DNA of 64,000 bases, from assembly GCA_016706545.1 (NCBI GenBank), contig JADJJK010000030.1:1-64000 (forward strand). Reading direction: 5' to 3'. This DNA comes from Myxococcales bacterium (GTDB lineage: Bacteria > Myxococcota_A > Polyangia > Haliangiales > Haliangiaceae). The number at the start of each line of letters is the position of its first letter. Positions within the stretch are counted from its first letter, which is position 1. Of the stretch, positions 17,794 through 32,830 are shown in pieces. The translations under genes were made by a program, and so were the position numbers. The notes below the pieces were generated by a model. That model ran no database searches. It had not been told where the DNA came from and was given only the letters and a program-made list of their open reading frames with translations.

Positions 17794-20136
17794 TCAGCGT
17801 GGGGGCGACGATGCGGTCTCGAAACACCAGGCGGCGGAGTCTCTGTAAGCCAGCACATCAGATCCTGGTGGGCCTTCGCAGAGGTCGTCTCCGTATGCGA
17901 CCTGTGCGTCATCCGCAGACTGCTGGCGAAGCTCGTTCACCGCCTTGAGGAAGAAGCTCTCCACGCGGGGGGCACCTCCCCTGACCGAGGTCTTGATCAC
18001 CGCGCAGCCGCGCCCCGGCAAGCTGAGCGCGAGCTCATGGCCTGCGCTGGGCCACCGGAACCTTCCAGCGCAGTCGGAGCGACTGAGCAAGAACGTGAAT
18101 CGCTGCTCGCCGTCGGCGCTCTGGTACTCGCTGACGAGCGCCGCCTTGCCGTCCGGGCCCAGCACCGGAGCGCGTGCGACGCCGCTGGCGGCAAACAGCG
18201 TGGCCAGCGAGCGCTCGTCCAGTTGACAATCGAGATAGTGGGCGACACCCCTGCCGCGCGGCACGGAGTATCCGTGCAGGCCGTCAGGGGAGCAGGCAAG
18301 CTGGCGGGCGCTGCTCGGCAGATGAAGCGCGCGCACTTCGCGCGGGTCGCCTTCTCCTTGCAGCGTCGTCATGCGCTCGCCGGCCGCGAAGCCATGTCCA
18401 AACACGCGCTCATGCAGGATGTCGGTGTAGTCGAGCGCCTGGTTGTACAGCGGGACTTCCCACCCCGTGAGGAGCTGACCGCCGCCCTCGACATAGGACG
18501 CGAGCCGCTCCTGCACCTGCTGGTCCATGAAGAACCCTCCAGGGACGACCACGTGCTCGAGCCGCGCCAGCTCTTCATCGCTGGCGGTCTCGAGATCCAC
18601 TACCCCAAACGTCACGCCGTGGTCGATGCACGCGCGGACAAACGACTGGACCACCGCGGCCAGCGGCTGCGGGTAACGCAGGCGCTTGTGCTGCGCATGG
18701 CGAGGAGGGTTCCAGGCCATGAGCTGCGAGTGGGATCCCGCGAGGCCGAGCACGATCTGCCGCGACCTGACGCAACCCAGCAGCTCGTTGCCTTCTCGCG
18801 CGAAGAATTTGTTGAGGAGCCGCAAGGTCTCGTACTTCGCCGCAGGAGAACCATCCACCGCGATCGGCGCCAGGCTGCCATAGGGCGGACCCATCACGGC
18901 GGGGTCGGGCAGGGTCCTGGCCAGGAAGTCAGGATCGAGCTCGATCGCCGCTGACCAGCCCTCGGTGGCGCAGGCAGGGTAGACGGCGTATCCGGTCGCG
19001 CCGCAGGCCAGCGACAGGATGGCCTGGTAGACGGTGCAGGCGCCGTGCGCGCTGCGCTCGTCGGCCCACGCCAGGCCCCAGTTCTCCTCCAGGTTTGGTC
19101 CGCGCGCGCGCATGGCGGTCAACGCGAGGTTGACGAGGGCCTCGTCGTCCTCCGCGGCGACGCCGGCCCAGCTCGAGAACCCATACTGGATGGGATAGGG
19201 AACGCTCCGTCCGTTGACGCGACAGAGCCAGAAGTCGAAGCGCGCGTCCGCGTGCTCCGGGTGCCATTGCGCGCGTGCCGGCGCCGGCAGGTTGACGATG
19301 GTCGTCACTTCACCAACCATCCCCGCCCACCTACGAAACGCCTCGCCCAGGTACGCGCCCAGGTAGGCGCCCTGGTCGAGCATGGCGGCGACCGCTTGTT
19401 GCTCACTCCAGTGCCGGACGGGCTCCACGTCATCAAACGTCTGGTAGCTCGTGTCATAGCAGCGGTTCAGGTGCTCGATGATCCGGTATCGCCCTGCGAG
19501 ATACCGCCGAAACCCGGCGACCGCCGAGGGGGAGTAGTCGAACGCTGCGGCTGGGTGGTTTGCGTCGCTGTAGATGCCTTCATTGCCGAGCTGGACCGCG
19601 AGGATCGGCCCGGCCGGGTAGATCCGGTCGGCCACCACCTGTTGCCTGACCGCTCGCAGCCAAGCGCCGGTGTCGCGCAGGAAGTCCTCCGAGAGCGCCG
19701 ATGGCAGCGCTAGCCCCTGCGAGGTCTGCGGGCCTCCGTCGCCGCCGACCGAAGCCTCGCGGCGCGGATCGCGACTTGGGCTGACGAAGTCCGGCAGGCC
19801 GCCGAGCTGGATCTCGCCGTGGACGAAGGGGCCGGGCTTGACCACCGCGAGCAAGCCAAGCTCTGCGACCAGCTCAAGGAAGCGAATCACATCGCGATTG
19901 TCGTCGACCCCGCCAAAGCAAAAGCGCTGCTCGCCGCCTGCACCACCGCCGGAGACCAGGTGGTGGCGCCATGGCAGGTAGCAGGTGACGACGGAGATCC
20001 CCACCGCTCGCATCGCCTCGAGCTTCGTCCTCCACCGAGCCGGATGATCTCGATAGTAGGGGTACTCACCGGCGAGCAGGAGCTGACGCTGACCGTCGCG
20101 CACGAGCGCGCCGAGCTGGAAGCTTGCGGTCTTCAT
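17794..20136 (-). CDS. Glycoside hydrolase family 35-like beta-galactosidase
   Basis: A 780-aa protein without a signal peptide, so cytoplasmic. The N-terminal TIM barrel has GEYPYYRDHPARWRTKLEAMR (residues 23-43), VVTCYLPWRHH, VVKPGPFVHGEIQLGGLPDF (the GH35 segment before the active site), AVQLGNEGIYSD with candidate acid/base Glu186, and GPNLEENWGLAWAD with candidate nucleophile Glu350 or 351. The C-terminal half (from about residue 450) has a glutamine-amidotransferase-like fold segment (HVVVPGGFFMDQQVQE, GGQLLTGWEVP) and beta domains, as in GH42/GH35 enzymes. Start ATG 20136 lies 8 bp after the dehydrogenase stop. Being intracellular and among azasugar-type genes, it may process a glycosylated intermediate or act as an insensitive target enzyme; this is inference. 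Confidence 0.78.
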   Translation of the reverse strand: MKTASFQLGALVRDGQRQLLLAGEYPYYRDHPARWRTKLEAMRAVGISVVTCYLPWRHHLVSGGGAGGEQRFCFGGVDDNRDVIRFLELVAELGLLAVVKPGPFVHGEIQLGGLPDFVSPSRDPRREASVGGDGGPQTSQGLALPSALSEDFLRDTGAWLRAVRQQVVADRIYPAGPILAVQLGNEGIYSDANHPAAAFDYSPSAVAGFRRYLAGRYRIIEHLNRCYDTSYQTFDDVEPVRHWSEQQAVAAMLDQGAYLGAYLGEAFRRWAGMVGEVTTIVNLPAPARAQWHPEHADARFDFWLCRVNGRSVPYPIQYGFSSWAGVAAEDDEALVNLALTAMRARGPNLEENWGLAWADERSAHGACTVYQAILSLACGATGYAVYPACATEGWSAAIELDPDFLARTLPDPAVMGPPYGSLAPIAVDGSPAAKYETLRLLNKFFAREGNELLGCVRSRQIVLGLAGSHSQLMAWNPPRHAQHKRLRYPQPLAAVVQSFVRACIDHGVTFGVVDLETASDEELARLEHVVVPGGFFMDQQVQERLASYVEGGGQLLTGWEVPLYNQALDYTDILHERVFGHGFAAGERMTTLQGEGDPREVRALHLPSSARQLACSPDGLHGYSVPRGRGVAHYLDCQLDERSLATLFAASGVARAPVLGPDGKAALVSEYQSADGEQRFTFLLSRSDCAGRFRWPSAGHELALSLPGRGCAVIKTSVRGGAPRVESFFLKAVNELRQQSADDAQVAYGDDLCEGPPGSDVLAYRDSAAWCFETASSPPR

Positions 20137-20144
20137 GGCGCCGG

Positions 20145-21179
20145 CTACTCCGAGCAAATGAGGATCTTCATGGCGCCATACTGGTCTGGGTGCGCGGCGT
20201 CGTGGTTGCCGGTGAGCAAGTTGAAGGCCTGATCGTGTTCGGCGAGGGTGAAGCGGTGGGTGATGAGCTTCTCCAGCGGCAGCTCGGCCGCGAGATCGAT
20301 CGCCGCCGGGAAGATCGGGCCGTTGTAGTCTCCGGCGCCCACCACCCGGATGCCGTTGTTGACGATGCGCAGGACCTTGAACCCCGCGGTGATGTGACCG
20401 TTGAACCCCATCACCGCGATCCGACCGCCCTTGGCGACCAGATCAACCGCGGCGTCCAGCAACACGCCGGATGTCTCGATCACCACGCTTGGCCGGCGGG
20501 CGTCGTTTAGGTCCACCACGTGCTGTTGCCAGTCTGGATGGCCGGAGTCTGCGGTCAGCAAGTCGAGCTTCGCGGCGAACGAGCGGCGAAAGGGATCGTT
20601 CTCGACCACGATGACCTTGCGGGCGAAGCGCTGGGCGTAGAGGGCAAACACCATGCCGATCGGCCCTCCGCCGAGGATCACCACGTCGTCCGCAGGCTGC
20701 AGGTCGACGGCGTTCGCGTTGTTCATCACACAGGCCAGCGGCTCGATGAACACCGCGCGGTCGAGCGCCATGGACGGCGGCAAGTGGTGCAGAAAGCGCG
20801 CCGGCATGCGCACGTAGTCCGCGAAGGTGCCGTCTCGATCGACGCCGATCTCGGCGCCTGTCTTGTTGTCGCAGAAGTTGAAGGCGCCGCGGCGACAGAA
20901 GTGGCAATGCCCGCAGTACAGCGTCGGATTGACCACCACGCGATCTCCGACCTTGAAGTCCGGAACCTGACTGCCGATCGCCGTCACGTACCCCACCGAC
21001 TCGTGGCCCAGCACCACCCCCTGGCGGGCCGGGAAGCGGCCCAGCAGGATGTTTCGATCGGTGCCGCAGATGCCGGTCGAGTGAACTCGCACCACGACAT
21101 CATCGGGATTGACGAGGTCCGGGTACGGGCGATCTTCCAGGGAGAGGAGCATCTCTTTCTTGAAAACAATGGCCTTCAT
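20145..21179 (-). CDS. Zinc-dependent alcohol/polyol dehydrogenase (GutB1-like)
   Basis: A 344-aa medium-chain dehydrogenase of the sorbitol/threonine dehydrogenase branch. Catalytic zinc ligands are Cys38 (GICGTD) with His59-Glu60 (GHES). The structural zinc site is Cys89, 92, 95 and 103 (CGHCHFC...FC). The Rossmann motif VVILGGGPIGMVF lies near residues 166-178, followed by VIVVEND, indicating NAD preference. Such enzymes oxidise secondary or primary hydroxyls of polyols. Third gene of the aminotransferase, IMPase, dehydrogenase run; in the Bacillus 1-deoxynojirimycin cluster GutB1 oxidises C6 of 2-amino-2-deoxy-D-mannitol so that the ring can close. Role here is inferred from that gene set. 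Start at ATG 21179, preceded by a weak AAAGAA site. Confidence 0.88.
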   Translation of the reverse strand: MKAIVFKKEMLLSLEDRPYPDLVNPDDVVVRVHSTGICGTDRNILLGRFPARQGVVLGHESVGYVTAIGSQVPDFKVGDRVVVNPTLYCGHCHFCRRGAFNFCDNKTGAEIGVDRDGTFADYVRMPARFLHHLPPSMALDRAVFIEPLACVMNNANAVDLQPADDVVILGGGPIGMVFALYAQRFARKVIVVENDPFRRSFAAKLDLLTADSGHPDWQQHVVDLNDARRPSVVIETSGVLLDAAVDLVAKGGRIAVMGFNGHITAGFKVLRIVNNGIRVVGAGDYNGPIFPAAIDLAAELPLEKLITHRFTLAEHDQAFNLLTGNHDAAHPDQYGAMKILICSE

Positions 21180-21318
21180 AGGTTCTTTCTCTTCGCTACT
21201 TCGAGCTACTTCGAGCTGGGCTATCGAGCTCCGCTGCCGGGCTCGTGACTCTGCCGCGGGCACCAAGTGACTCGCCGCGCGGCGTGGGCAGACCGCATCT
21301 GGCCGCCATGGGCGCGGC

Positions 21319-22263
21319 TCACGTCGACGACGCGACCGAGCCGAACGCCGGGTGGGTCCAGTTGATCTCACCCAGGAGCTGCGCGTGCAACTCAGGGGTG
21401 CAAGTCGCTATGCAGGACTGCTGATTCTCCGCCTCGACCCCCACGAGCTTGGTGCTGCCAAGCGATCGGCCAAAGGCGTCTGTGATGGTCACGCCTGCCA
21501 TCTCCGCGAGCAGCACGCTGGCCGCGATGTCGTAGGGGAACAGGTGCAGGATGTGACCGTTGCCAGCCCGCTCGAACTCCGGCCGGAGCGAAGGATGCTC
21601 CTTGAGCAAGCGATTGCCGATGTCGACGTACGCATCGAGCTGTCCGGTGATGATGCGAGAGATGGAGTACGACGCGCTGTTGAACACGAAGATGCCGCCG
21701 CGATTGGCGGTCCGATCGACCAGCGGCCCATAGGCGGCGGTCATGAGGTGCATGGGGTGACCGTTGAACTCGATGGACCAGAACAGCCTCCCCAGATCCC
21801 GATTTGGGCTCAGGCGCGGAAGCGCGCCGGGATAGCCCACGCAGGAGAACTCTCCGGTCGCCCGGTTGGCGTACATGTACGCTCCGGACTTGATCTCGCA
21901 CAAGATCGCGTGCGAGACGTCCGCGATCCTCGCGTCTTCGTCGTAGGGCGCGACGGCGATCGAGATGCAGGCCATCTCCAGGCCGGCCGCGGCGGGCCTG
22001 GTCCCATCGATGGGGTCCACGATCAGCAGGTGCTTCGGCTCGCTGCCGAAGCTCTGCAGTCCATGATCCTCCGAGTAGCATCCGACGGCGAGGCCGTTGG
22101 CCTTGATGAAGGCTTCGACGGCTCGTTCGGCGACGTCGTCGATGTCGAACTGCGCGTCGCCGCCCGGGGAGTACCCGCTTAGCTGGCGGTTCTTCAAGGT
22201 GCCCTCCGTGGACAGGATCTTCTGTCGAACGGAGGTGGTCAGCGAGATGAGATAGTCCTTCAC
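21319..22263 (-). CDS. Inositol monophosphatase family phosphatase (YktC1-like)
   Basis: A 314-aa Mg2+-dependent phosphatase, larger and more divergent than ordinary inositol monophosphatase. Metal-binding motif A is DPIDGTRP at residues 83-90, preceded by YSEDHG (residues 63-68, the family's SEE position). The second motif near residue 245 is LFPYDIAASVLLAEMAGV (Asp in place of the usual WD). The N-terminal SVRQKILSTEGTLKNRQ helix and FDIDDVAERAVEAFI follow the family layout. GTG start at 22263 overlaps the aminotransferase stop (GTGA), so translation is coupled. In the azasugar pathway YktC1 removes phosphate from 2-amino-2-deoxymannitol 6-phosphate; coupling to the aminotransferase supports that role here. 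Confidence 0.85.
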   Translation of the reverse strand: MKDYLISLTTSVRQKILSTEGTLKNRQLSGYSPGGDAQFDIDDVAERAVEAFIKANGLAVGCYSEDHGLQSFGSEPKHLLIVDPIDGTRPAAAGLEMACISIAVAPYDEDARIADVSHAILCEIKSGAYMYANRATGEFSCVGYPGALPRLSPNRDLGRLFWSIEFNGHPMHLMTAAYGPLVDRTANRGGIFVFNSASYSISRIITGQLDAYVDIGNRLLKEHPSLRPEFERAGNGHILHLFPYDIAASVLLAEMAGVTITDAFGRSLGSTKLVGVEAENQQSCIATCTPELHAQLLGEINWTHPAFGSVASST

Positions 22264-23564
22264 TTGACGTCTCCCAGGCATTGCTCGAGGCGATCGCAGG
22301 CTCGCTGGGCTTCGTCCTCCGTGATGATGAGCGGGGGACGGATCTTGAACACGTTGCCATAGCCGTATCGCGAGGACCGCAATAGGAGGCCGTGGCTGGT
22401 GGCGGCCTCGCAGATCCGGTTGGTCAGCGCGACATCAGGTCCGCCGTCCTTGTCGACGATCTCGATCCCGATCATCAGGCCGAGCCCTCGGACGTCGCCC
22501 ATGAAGCGGAATCGCTCCTGCATGCGCAGCAGTCGCTCCATGAAGTACGCGCCGACCTTGGTGACGTTGGCGAGGAACTCGGGACGATGGACGATCTCCA
22601 GCGTCTTGGCCGCGGCGGCCGCGGCGAGCACGTTCGAGCCGTAGGTGAAGGAATGGTGATGGCTGTCGAGCCCGCGCAGGCGCTCTTCGCAGGCGATCGC
22701 GGAGACCTGGAAGCCGGTGCCGCCCAGCCCCTTGGAGATGGTCATCATGTGCGGCTTCACGCCGAAGGTGTCGGCGGCCCACATCTTGCCAGTGCGCCCC
22801 ATGCCGGTCTGGATCTCATCGAAGATGAGGATGATGCCGCGCTCATCACACAGCTTCTTGAGCGCCTGGAAGTAGCCCGCTGGAGGGACGATGTTGCCGC
22901 CGTTTCCGGAGATTGGCTCCACGACCATGCACGCGACCTTGCCCGAGCTCGCGTAGTCGATGAAGTCGTTGAGTCGCTCCACGCACAGGAAGTTGCAGGT
23001 CTCGGGCGTCTGCTTGTAGAAGCAGCGATAGCAATACGGGTCTGGTACCTGAAGCCCTCCGGGGAAGAGCGACGGGAAGGGCTCCTTGCGGAAGGCGTTT
23101 CCGGAGTAGCTCGTCATCATCATGGTCTGGCCAAGATGCGACCGGAAGTGGGTGATGACATCGCGGTTGCCAGTGAAGTGTTGTGCGATCTTGATCGCAC
23201 CTTCGTTGGCGGTTGAACCGCTGCATACCTTTGGATGGATGACAGTGAGATTGTCCGGTGTCGAGTCGATGAGTCGCCCGACCATCTCGTCGACCGGTCC
23301 GCTCTGGAAGCTGGAGGTGACGTGGACCAGCCGGTCGGCCTGGTGCTTGACGGTCTCGAGGACTTCTTTGTGGGAGTAGCCCAGTACGAGATTGAAGGTG
23401 CCAGCGGCACAATCGATGTACTCATTGCCGCTTTGATCGTAGAGATAGATGCCTTTGCCGTGATCGATGAGTAGATCTTGAACGTTGTAGTAGAGGTGTC
23501 CTCGGTTCTTGGTCAGCGGGGACGATGGCTCACCAGGGTGAACCTGCCGATGGGGCGCGTTCAT
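22260..23564 (-). CDS. Class III PLP aminotransferase (GabT1-like)
   Basis: A 434-aa fold-type I aminotransferase. The PLP phosphate loop is SGSTANEGA (residues 115-123), the cofactor-binding Asp lies in FDEIQTGMGRTG (Asp249), and the Schiff-base Lys278 is in ISKGLGGTG. Other family segments are YIDCAAGTFNLVLGYSH (50-65) and VEPISGNGG (215-223). A CYRCFYKQTPETCNFLC stretch (178-194) adds four Cys and is unusual. GabT1 of the 1-deoxynojirimycin pathway transaminates fructose 6-phosphate at C2. As first gene of the run, overlapping the IMPase gene by 4 bp, this enzyme would make the first committed step. ATG 23564 has CCGGAG 5-8 bp upstream. Alternative: a polyamine or glutamate-semialdehyde-type transaminase. 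Confidence 0.88.
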   Translation of the reverse strand: MNAPHRQVHPGEPSSPLTKNRGHLYYNVQDLLIDHGKGIYLYDQSGNEYIDCAAGTFNLVLGYSHKEVLETVKHQADRLVHVTSSFQSGPVDEMVGRLIDSTPDNLTVIHPKVCSGSTANEGAIKIAQHFTGNRDVITHFRSHLGQTMMMTSYSGNAFRKEPFPSLFPGGLQVPDPYCYRCFYKQTPETCNFLCVERLNDFIDYASSGKVACMVVEPISGNGGNIVPPAGYFQALKKLCDERGIILIFDEIQTGMGRTGKMWAADTFGVKPHMMTISKGLGGTGFQVSAIACEERLRGLDSHHHSFTYGSNVLAAAAAAKTLEIVHRPEFLANVTKVGAYFMERLLRMQERFRFMGDVRGLGLMIGIEIVDKDGGPDVALTNRICEAATSHGLLLRSSRYGYGNVFKIRPPLIITEDEAQRACDRLEQCLGDVK

Positions 23565-24025
23565 GGGAACTCCGGAATCGTTGGGAAGATGCGTCGACGC
23601 GCCAATGAACGCTGCGACTCTCTGGGTCGCAGGAGGATTGGCGACGATGAGCGCGTGCCAGAGATTGCGAACTTCATCCGGCGGATGGGGAGCTCGCGGG
23701 CTGCGCTGGAGCGAAAACATACGGGCGAGACGTGATCGGCGCAAGCCGGGCGAGTCGATTGTTGTTGCGGTGTCGCGTCGATCATGGGTGGCTTGTTGCG
23801 CGAGGTCTCGAAAGTGCGTTCGCGGTTGTGAATATTACGGTGTCGCGCGTGATCAAGAGATCTCCTGCGGACAGCCGTCGATGTGGTGCGTGGCACGTGA
23901 CGATGTATGCCGTAGCGAAGGTGACAGTCTTCGTGCTGTGCAGGAGCGGTGCAGAAGCTGTGCAGAAGCGGCGCAGGCGCCCGAGGTCACCGCGCGACGC
24001 CGGCATGACCACTTTGGATGGTTCG

Positions 24026-24060
24026 CCTCGAGTCGAGGCGAGGCGAGTCACCTCGACTCG
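24026..24060. repeat. Nested inverted repeats upstream of glgX
   Basis: CGAGTCGAGG (24029-24038) pairs perfectly with CCTCGACTCG (24051-24060) across 12 bases. The left arm is itself part of a palindrome CCTCGAGTCGAGG (24026-24038), so alternative hairpins are possible in the transcript or in DNA. It lies 119 bp before the glgX start. Confidence 0.75.
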
Positions 24061-24141
24061 CCCGAGCCGCGAGCGCGAGGCGTGACCCGACGAGAAGATC
24101 AGCGTCGAGCTCGGCACCTCAGGGAGGTCGAGGCGAGGCGA
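24032..24141. repeat. 15-bp direct repeat pair upstream of glgX
   Basis: GTCGAGGCGAGGCGA is found at 24032-24046 and exactly again at 24127-24141, 95 bp apart (about nine helical turns). One copy overlaps the hairpin region and the other lies just upstream of the putative glgX promoter, a layout compatible with a repressor or activator binding two sites. Confidence 0.75.
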
Positions 24142-24167
24142 CATCTCCCGACAGGAGGTGCTAGAAT
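24138..24167 (+). promoter_or_regulatory. Putative glgX promoter
   Basis: TAGAAT at 24162-24167 resembles a sigma-70 -10 element, with GCGACA at 24138-24143 as a weak -35 at 18-bp spacing. Transcription would begin near 24174, only about five bases before the ATG at 24179, so the mRNA could be nearly leaderless; the AGGAGG at 24152-24157 would then lie upstream of the transcript. Confidence 0.3.
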
Positions 24168-24178
24168 CTCGAGCCTCT

Positions 24179-26248
<2,070 letters not shown>

Positions 26249-26258
26249 GTCGACCCGA

Positions 26259-26280
26259 CCGCGCACAGCAGTGTGCGCGG
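26259..26280. terminator. Hairpin between convergent glgX and kinase genes
   Basis: CCGCGCACA (26259-26267) and TGTGCGCGG (26272-26280) form a perfect 9-bp stem with a 4-base loop, 11 bp after the glgX stop. A second GC-rich hairpin (CGGCGC/GCGCCG) follows. There is no U-tract, but the position between two convergent genes suits a bidirectional terminator. Confidence 0.5.
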
Positions 26281-26309
26281 CGGCGCCTGATGCCGGCGCG
26301 CCGGGCGAG

Positions 26310-28898
<2,589 letters not shown>

Positions 28899-28988
28899 GG
28901 TCCTCCCCAGAATACTTGCATGCTTGCGTCGCCGACGACGCGAGGAAATGAGAAGTGGTGAGGGGAATGCCCGTCCATGAGTACGTTC

Positions 28989-29243
28989 CTAGTGAGCGCC
29001 TTTGGGTGCAGAGGCCTCGTCCCGCGTGAGCACATCCATGGTCAGCGCATGGATGGGCCCGCGCAGCTCCTCCGACAACGCGGCATTTATCATACGTTGT
29101 CGCGCTAACAAGGACTTTCCGCGAAAAGCGTCGGAAATGATCGAGGCCTTCCAGTGGTCCGCGGTCCCCGTAAGATCTTGCAGTTCGACCTGCGCATCAG
29201 GAATCGACTGATGGATCTTGGCGACGATGTCCTCCGCTTTCAT
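28989..29243 (-). CDS. BolA family protein
   Basis: An 84-aa BolA/IbaG-like protein: KAEDIVAKIHQSIPDAQVELQDLTGTADHW is the first half, and FRGKSLLARQRMINAAL with LRGPIHALTM is the conserved second half holding the FxGxSxxxRxxxVxxxL pattern and the His used as an iron-sulfur ligand with monothiol glutaredoxins. Such proteins act in Fe-S cluster trafficking and iron homeostasis. The start at ATG 29243 has CAGGG just upstream; an extension to 29276 (MAVQVRVQFTG) is possible but not family-like. No glutaredoxin gene is adjacent. Confidence 0.9.
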   Translation of the reverse strand: MKAEDIVAKIHQSIPDAQVELQDLTGTADHWKASIISDAFRGKSLLARQRMINAALSEELRGPIHALTMDVLTRDEASAPKGAH

Positions 29244-29449
29244 CCCTGTGAATTGTACTCTGACCTGCACGGCCATTTGCAAGCAGATCACACCATTGGT
29301 CCGAGATCGTACGACGGCAAACGACCGACCGCGTTGAGAGCTTCACTGGATCCGCGCAGGCCGAGCTACCGCACCAAGCTCCCTGAGCCCGGCTGACACA
29401 AGAGTTTCAAGGACCTGACGACGCTCGAGAGCTGGCCCGCGGGGCCGCT

Positions 29450-30634
<1,185 letters not shown>

Positions 30635-30689
30635 GGCCGTGAGCCTCGCAGGAAGCCCCCGACCTAGCAAGTCGCCGCTTGGGGTTCGC

Positions 30690-31649
<960 letters not shown>

Positions 31650-31825
31650 GGCGGCGCATCATCGGGCAGCGGCACCGCCACGGCAAGTGCAGTGGCCAAA
31701 GACAGACTAGCGATCTCCCATTGTCACAGCGCGTCGACAGATTGGTCCGATGAGCGGACACAACAGCGGCGGGCAAAGGAGCCACGTCTTGCCACAACCG
31801 CCCACGTTGGGCGCGCGGAGTTTGC

Positions 31826-32830
31826 TTACGCTTTCTGCGCAGACCTGGCGCGGTGCGCGGCTCCGAGGAGGCCAGCGCGCGGCTCGAGGGAAACTCGGAC
31901 CTCCAGTGATTCCATCCAGGCGGCAAAGTGCCCCTTGTTGCGGAATCGCGTGAGGAATGATGTGCGCTTTAGTGCAGGCAGGATCTTGGGAGGGATGCCA
32001 CCGCCAAGGATCACTCCGCCGCGGGCCAGTCCTCGGAGCGCGGCGTTGCCGGCCTCGTTGCCCAGGATCTCGACGAACAGCTCGAGCGCGCGGACGCAGC
32101 ACGGGTCCTTGCCCTCGAGCGCGGTGGTGGAGATCATCGCGTTGCGCTGCTGCGGCGAGGCCAGCGCGGCGCTCAGCCAGGCCGGCTCCGGTTGCTTGCT
32201 CCTGGCTCGCACGAAGTCGTACACATTGGACAGCCCGGCGCCGCACAGGACGTGCTCATAGCTCACGTGCTGGCCATAGCGCTGGCGCAAGAACGTCGCT
32301 AGCTCGTATTCCTCGTCGGTGGTCGCCGCGAAGTCGGCGTGCCCGGCCTCCATCGACAGGGCGTGGTACTCGCCCGCCAGGTGGACCAGCAGCGCCTGAC
32401 CAAACCCGGTGCCAGGCGCGAGCACGGCGACCGTGCCGCCCGCCGCAGGAGGGGCAGCGGGCGCCTGCAACCCGACGAAGCTCGACGCCGGCAAGGTGAG
32501 CAGGCCGAGGGCGGCGGCCTGCAGGTCGTTCATCAAGGACACGTCGGCGCCGCCCAGCAGGCGAGACAGCGAGGTGGCGTCCACGGTCCATGGCAGGTTG
32601 GTGATGGTGGCGGTGCTCCCGCTCACCGGGCCGGCGACCCCAAAACACGCGGCGTCGATGGCGCGCAGCTCGGGCGCAAGGCCCCGCAGGAACTTCTCGA
32701 CGATGTCCTCGAGGCAGCCATGGTCGCCGCTGGCGAAGGACGCCTCGCGCTGCACGTGAACGCTGTCGCCCGCGACCTCACAGATGGCGAGCAGCGTCTT
32801 GGTGCCGCCCAGGTCACCGGCGAGGATCAT
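31826..32830 (-). CDS. glk: Glucokinase
   Basis: A 334-aa ROK-distinct bacterial glucokinase (Glk family). Starts MILAGDLGGTKTLL with the phosphate-binding DLGGTKT, then ACFGVAGPVSG, TNLPWTVDA, the catalytic Asp in SLMNDLQAAALG, APGTGFGQALL, SMEAGHADFA with the sugar-binding Glu/His, SYEHVLCGAGLSNVY, and GGVILGGGIPPKILP near the C-terminus. Phosphorylates glucose with ATP in the cytoplasm. Its ATG overlaps the stop of the upstream lactonase gene by 4 bp (ATGA), so it is the last gene of a coupled sugar-phosphate operon. Confidence 0.95.
   Translation of the reverse strand: MILAGDLGGTKTLLAICEVAGDSVHVQREASFASGDHGCLEDIVEKFLRGLAPELRAIDAACFGVAGPVSGSTATITNLPWTVDATSLSRLLGGADVSLMNDLQAAALGLLTLPASSFVGLQAPAAPPAAGGTVAVLAPGTGFGQALLVHLAGEYHALSMEAGHADFAATTDEEYELATFLRQRYGQHVSYEHVLCGAGLSNVYDFVRARSKQPEPAWLSAALASPQQRNAMISTTALEGKDPCCVRALELFVEILGNEAGNAALRGLARGGVILGGGIPPKILPALKRTSFLTRFRNKGHFAAWMESLEVRVSLEPRAGLLGAAHRARSAQKA

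Larger units (their letters stand above)
23565..24178. promoter_or_regulatory. Divergent intergenic region of the azasugar-type run and glgX
   Basis: About 610 bp with no convincing gene on either strand and lower GC in its left half. It must contain the promoters for the minus-strand aminotransferase run and for glgX. CGGTGTCGCG occurs twice (23767-23776 and 23838-23847), 71 bp apart and each followed within 2-4 bp by GATCA, a spacing of about seven helical turns that suits a regulator binding site. GTGCAGAAGC-like short repeats lie near 23943-23970. The right half holds the inverted and direct repeats listed separately. Confidence 0.45.
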
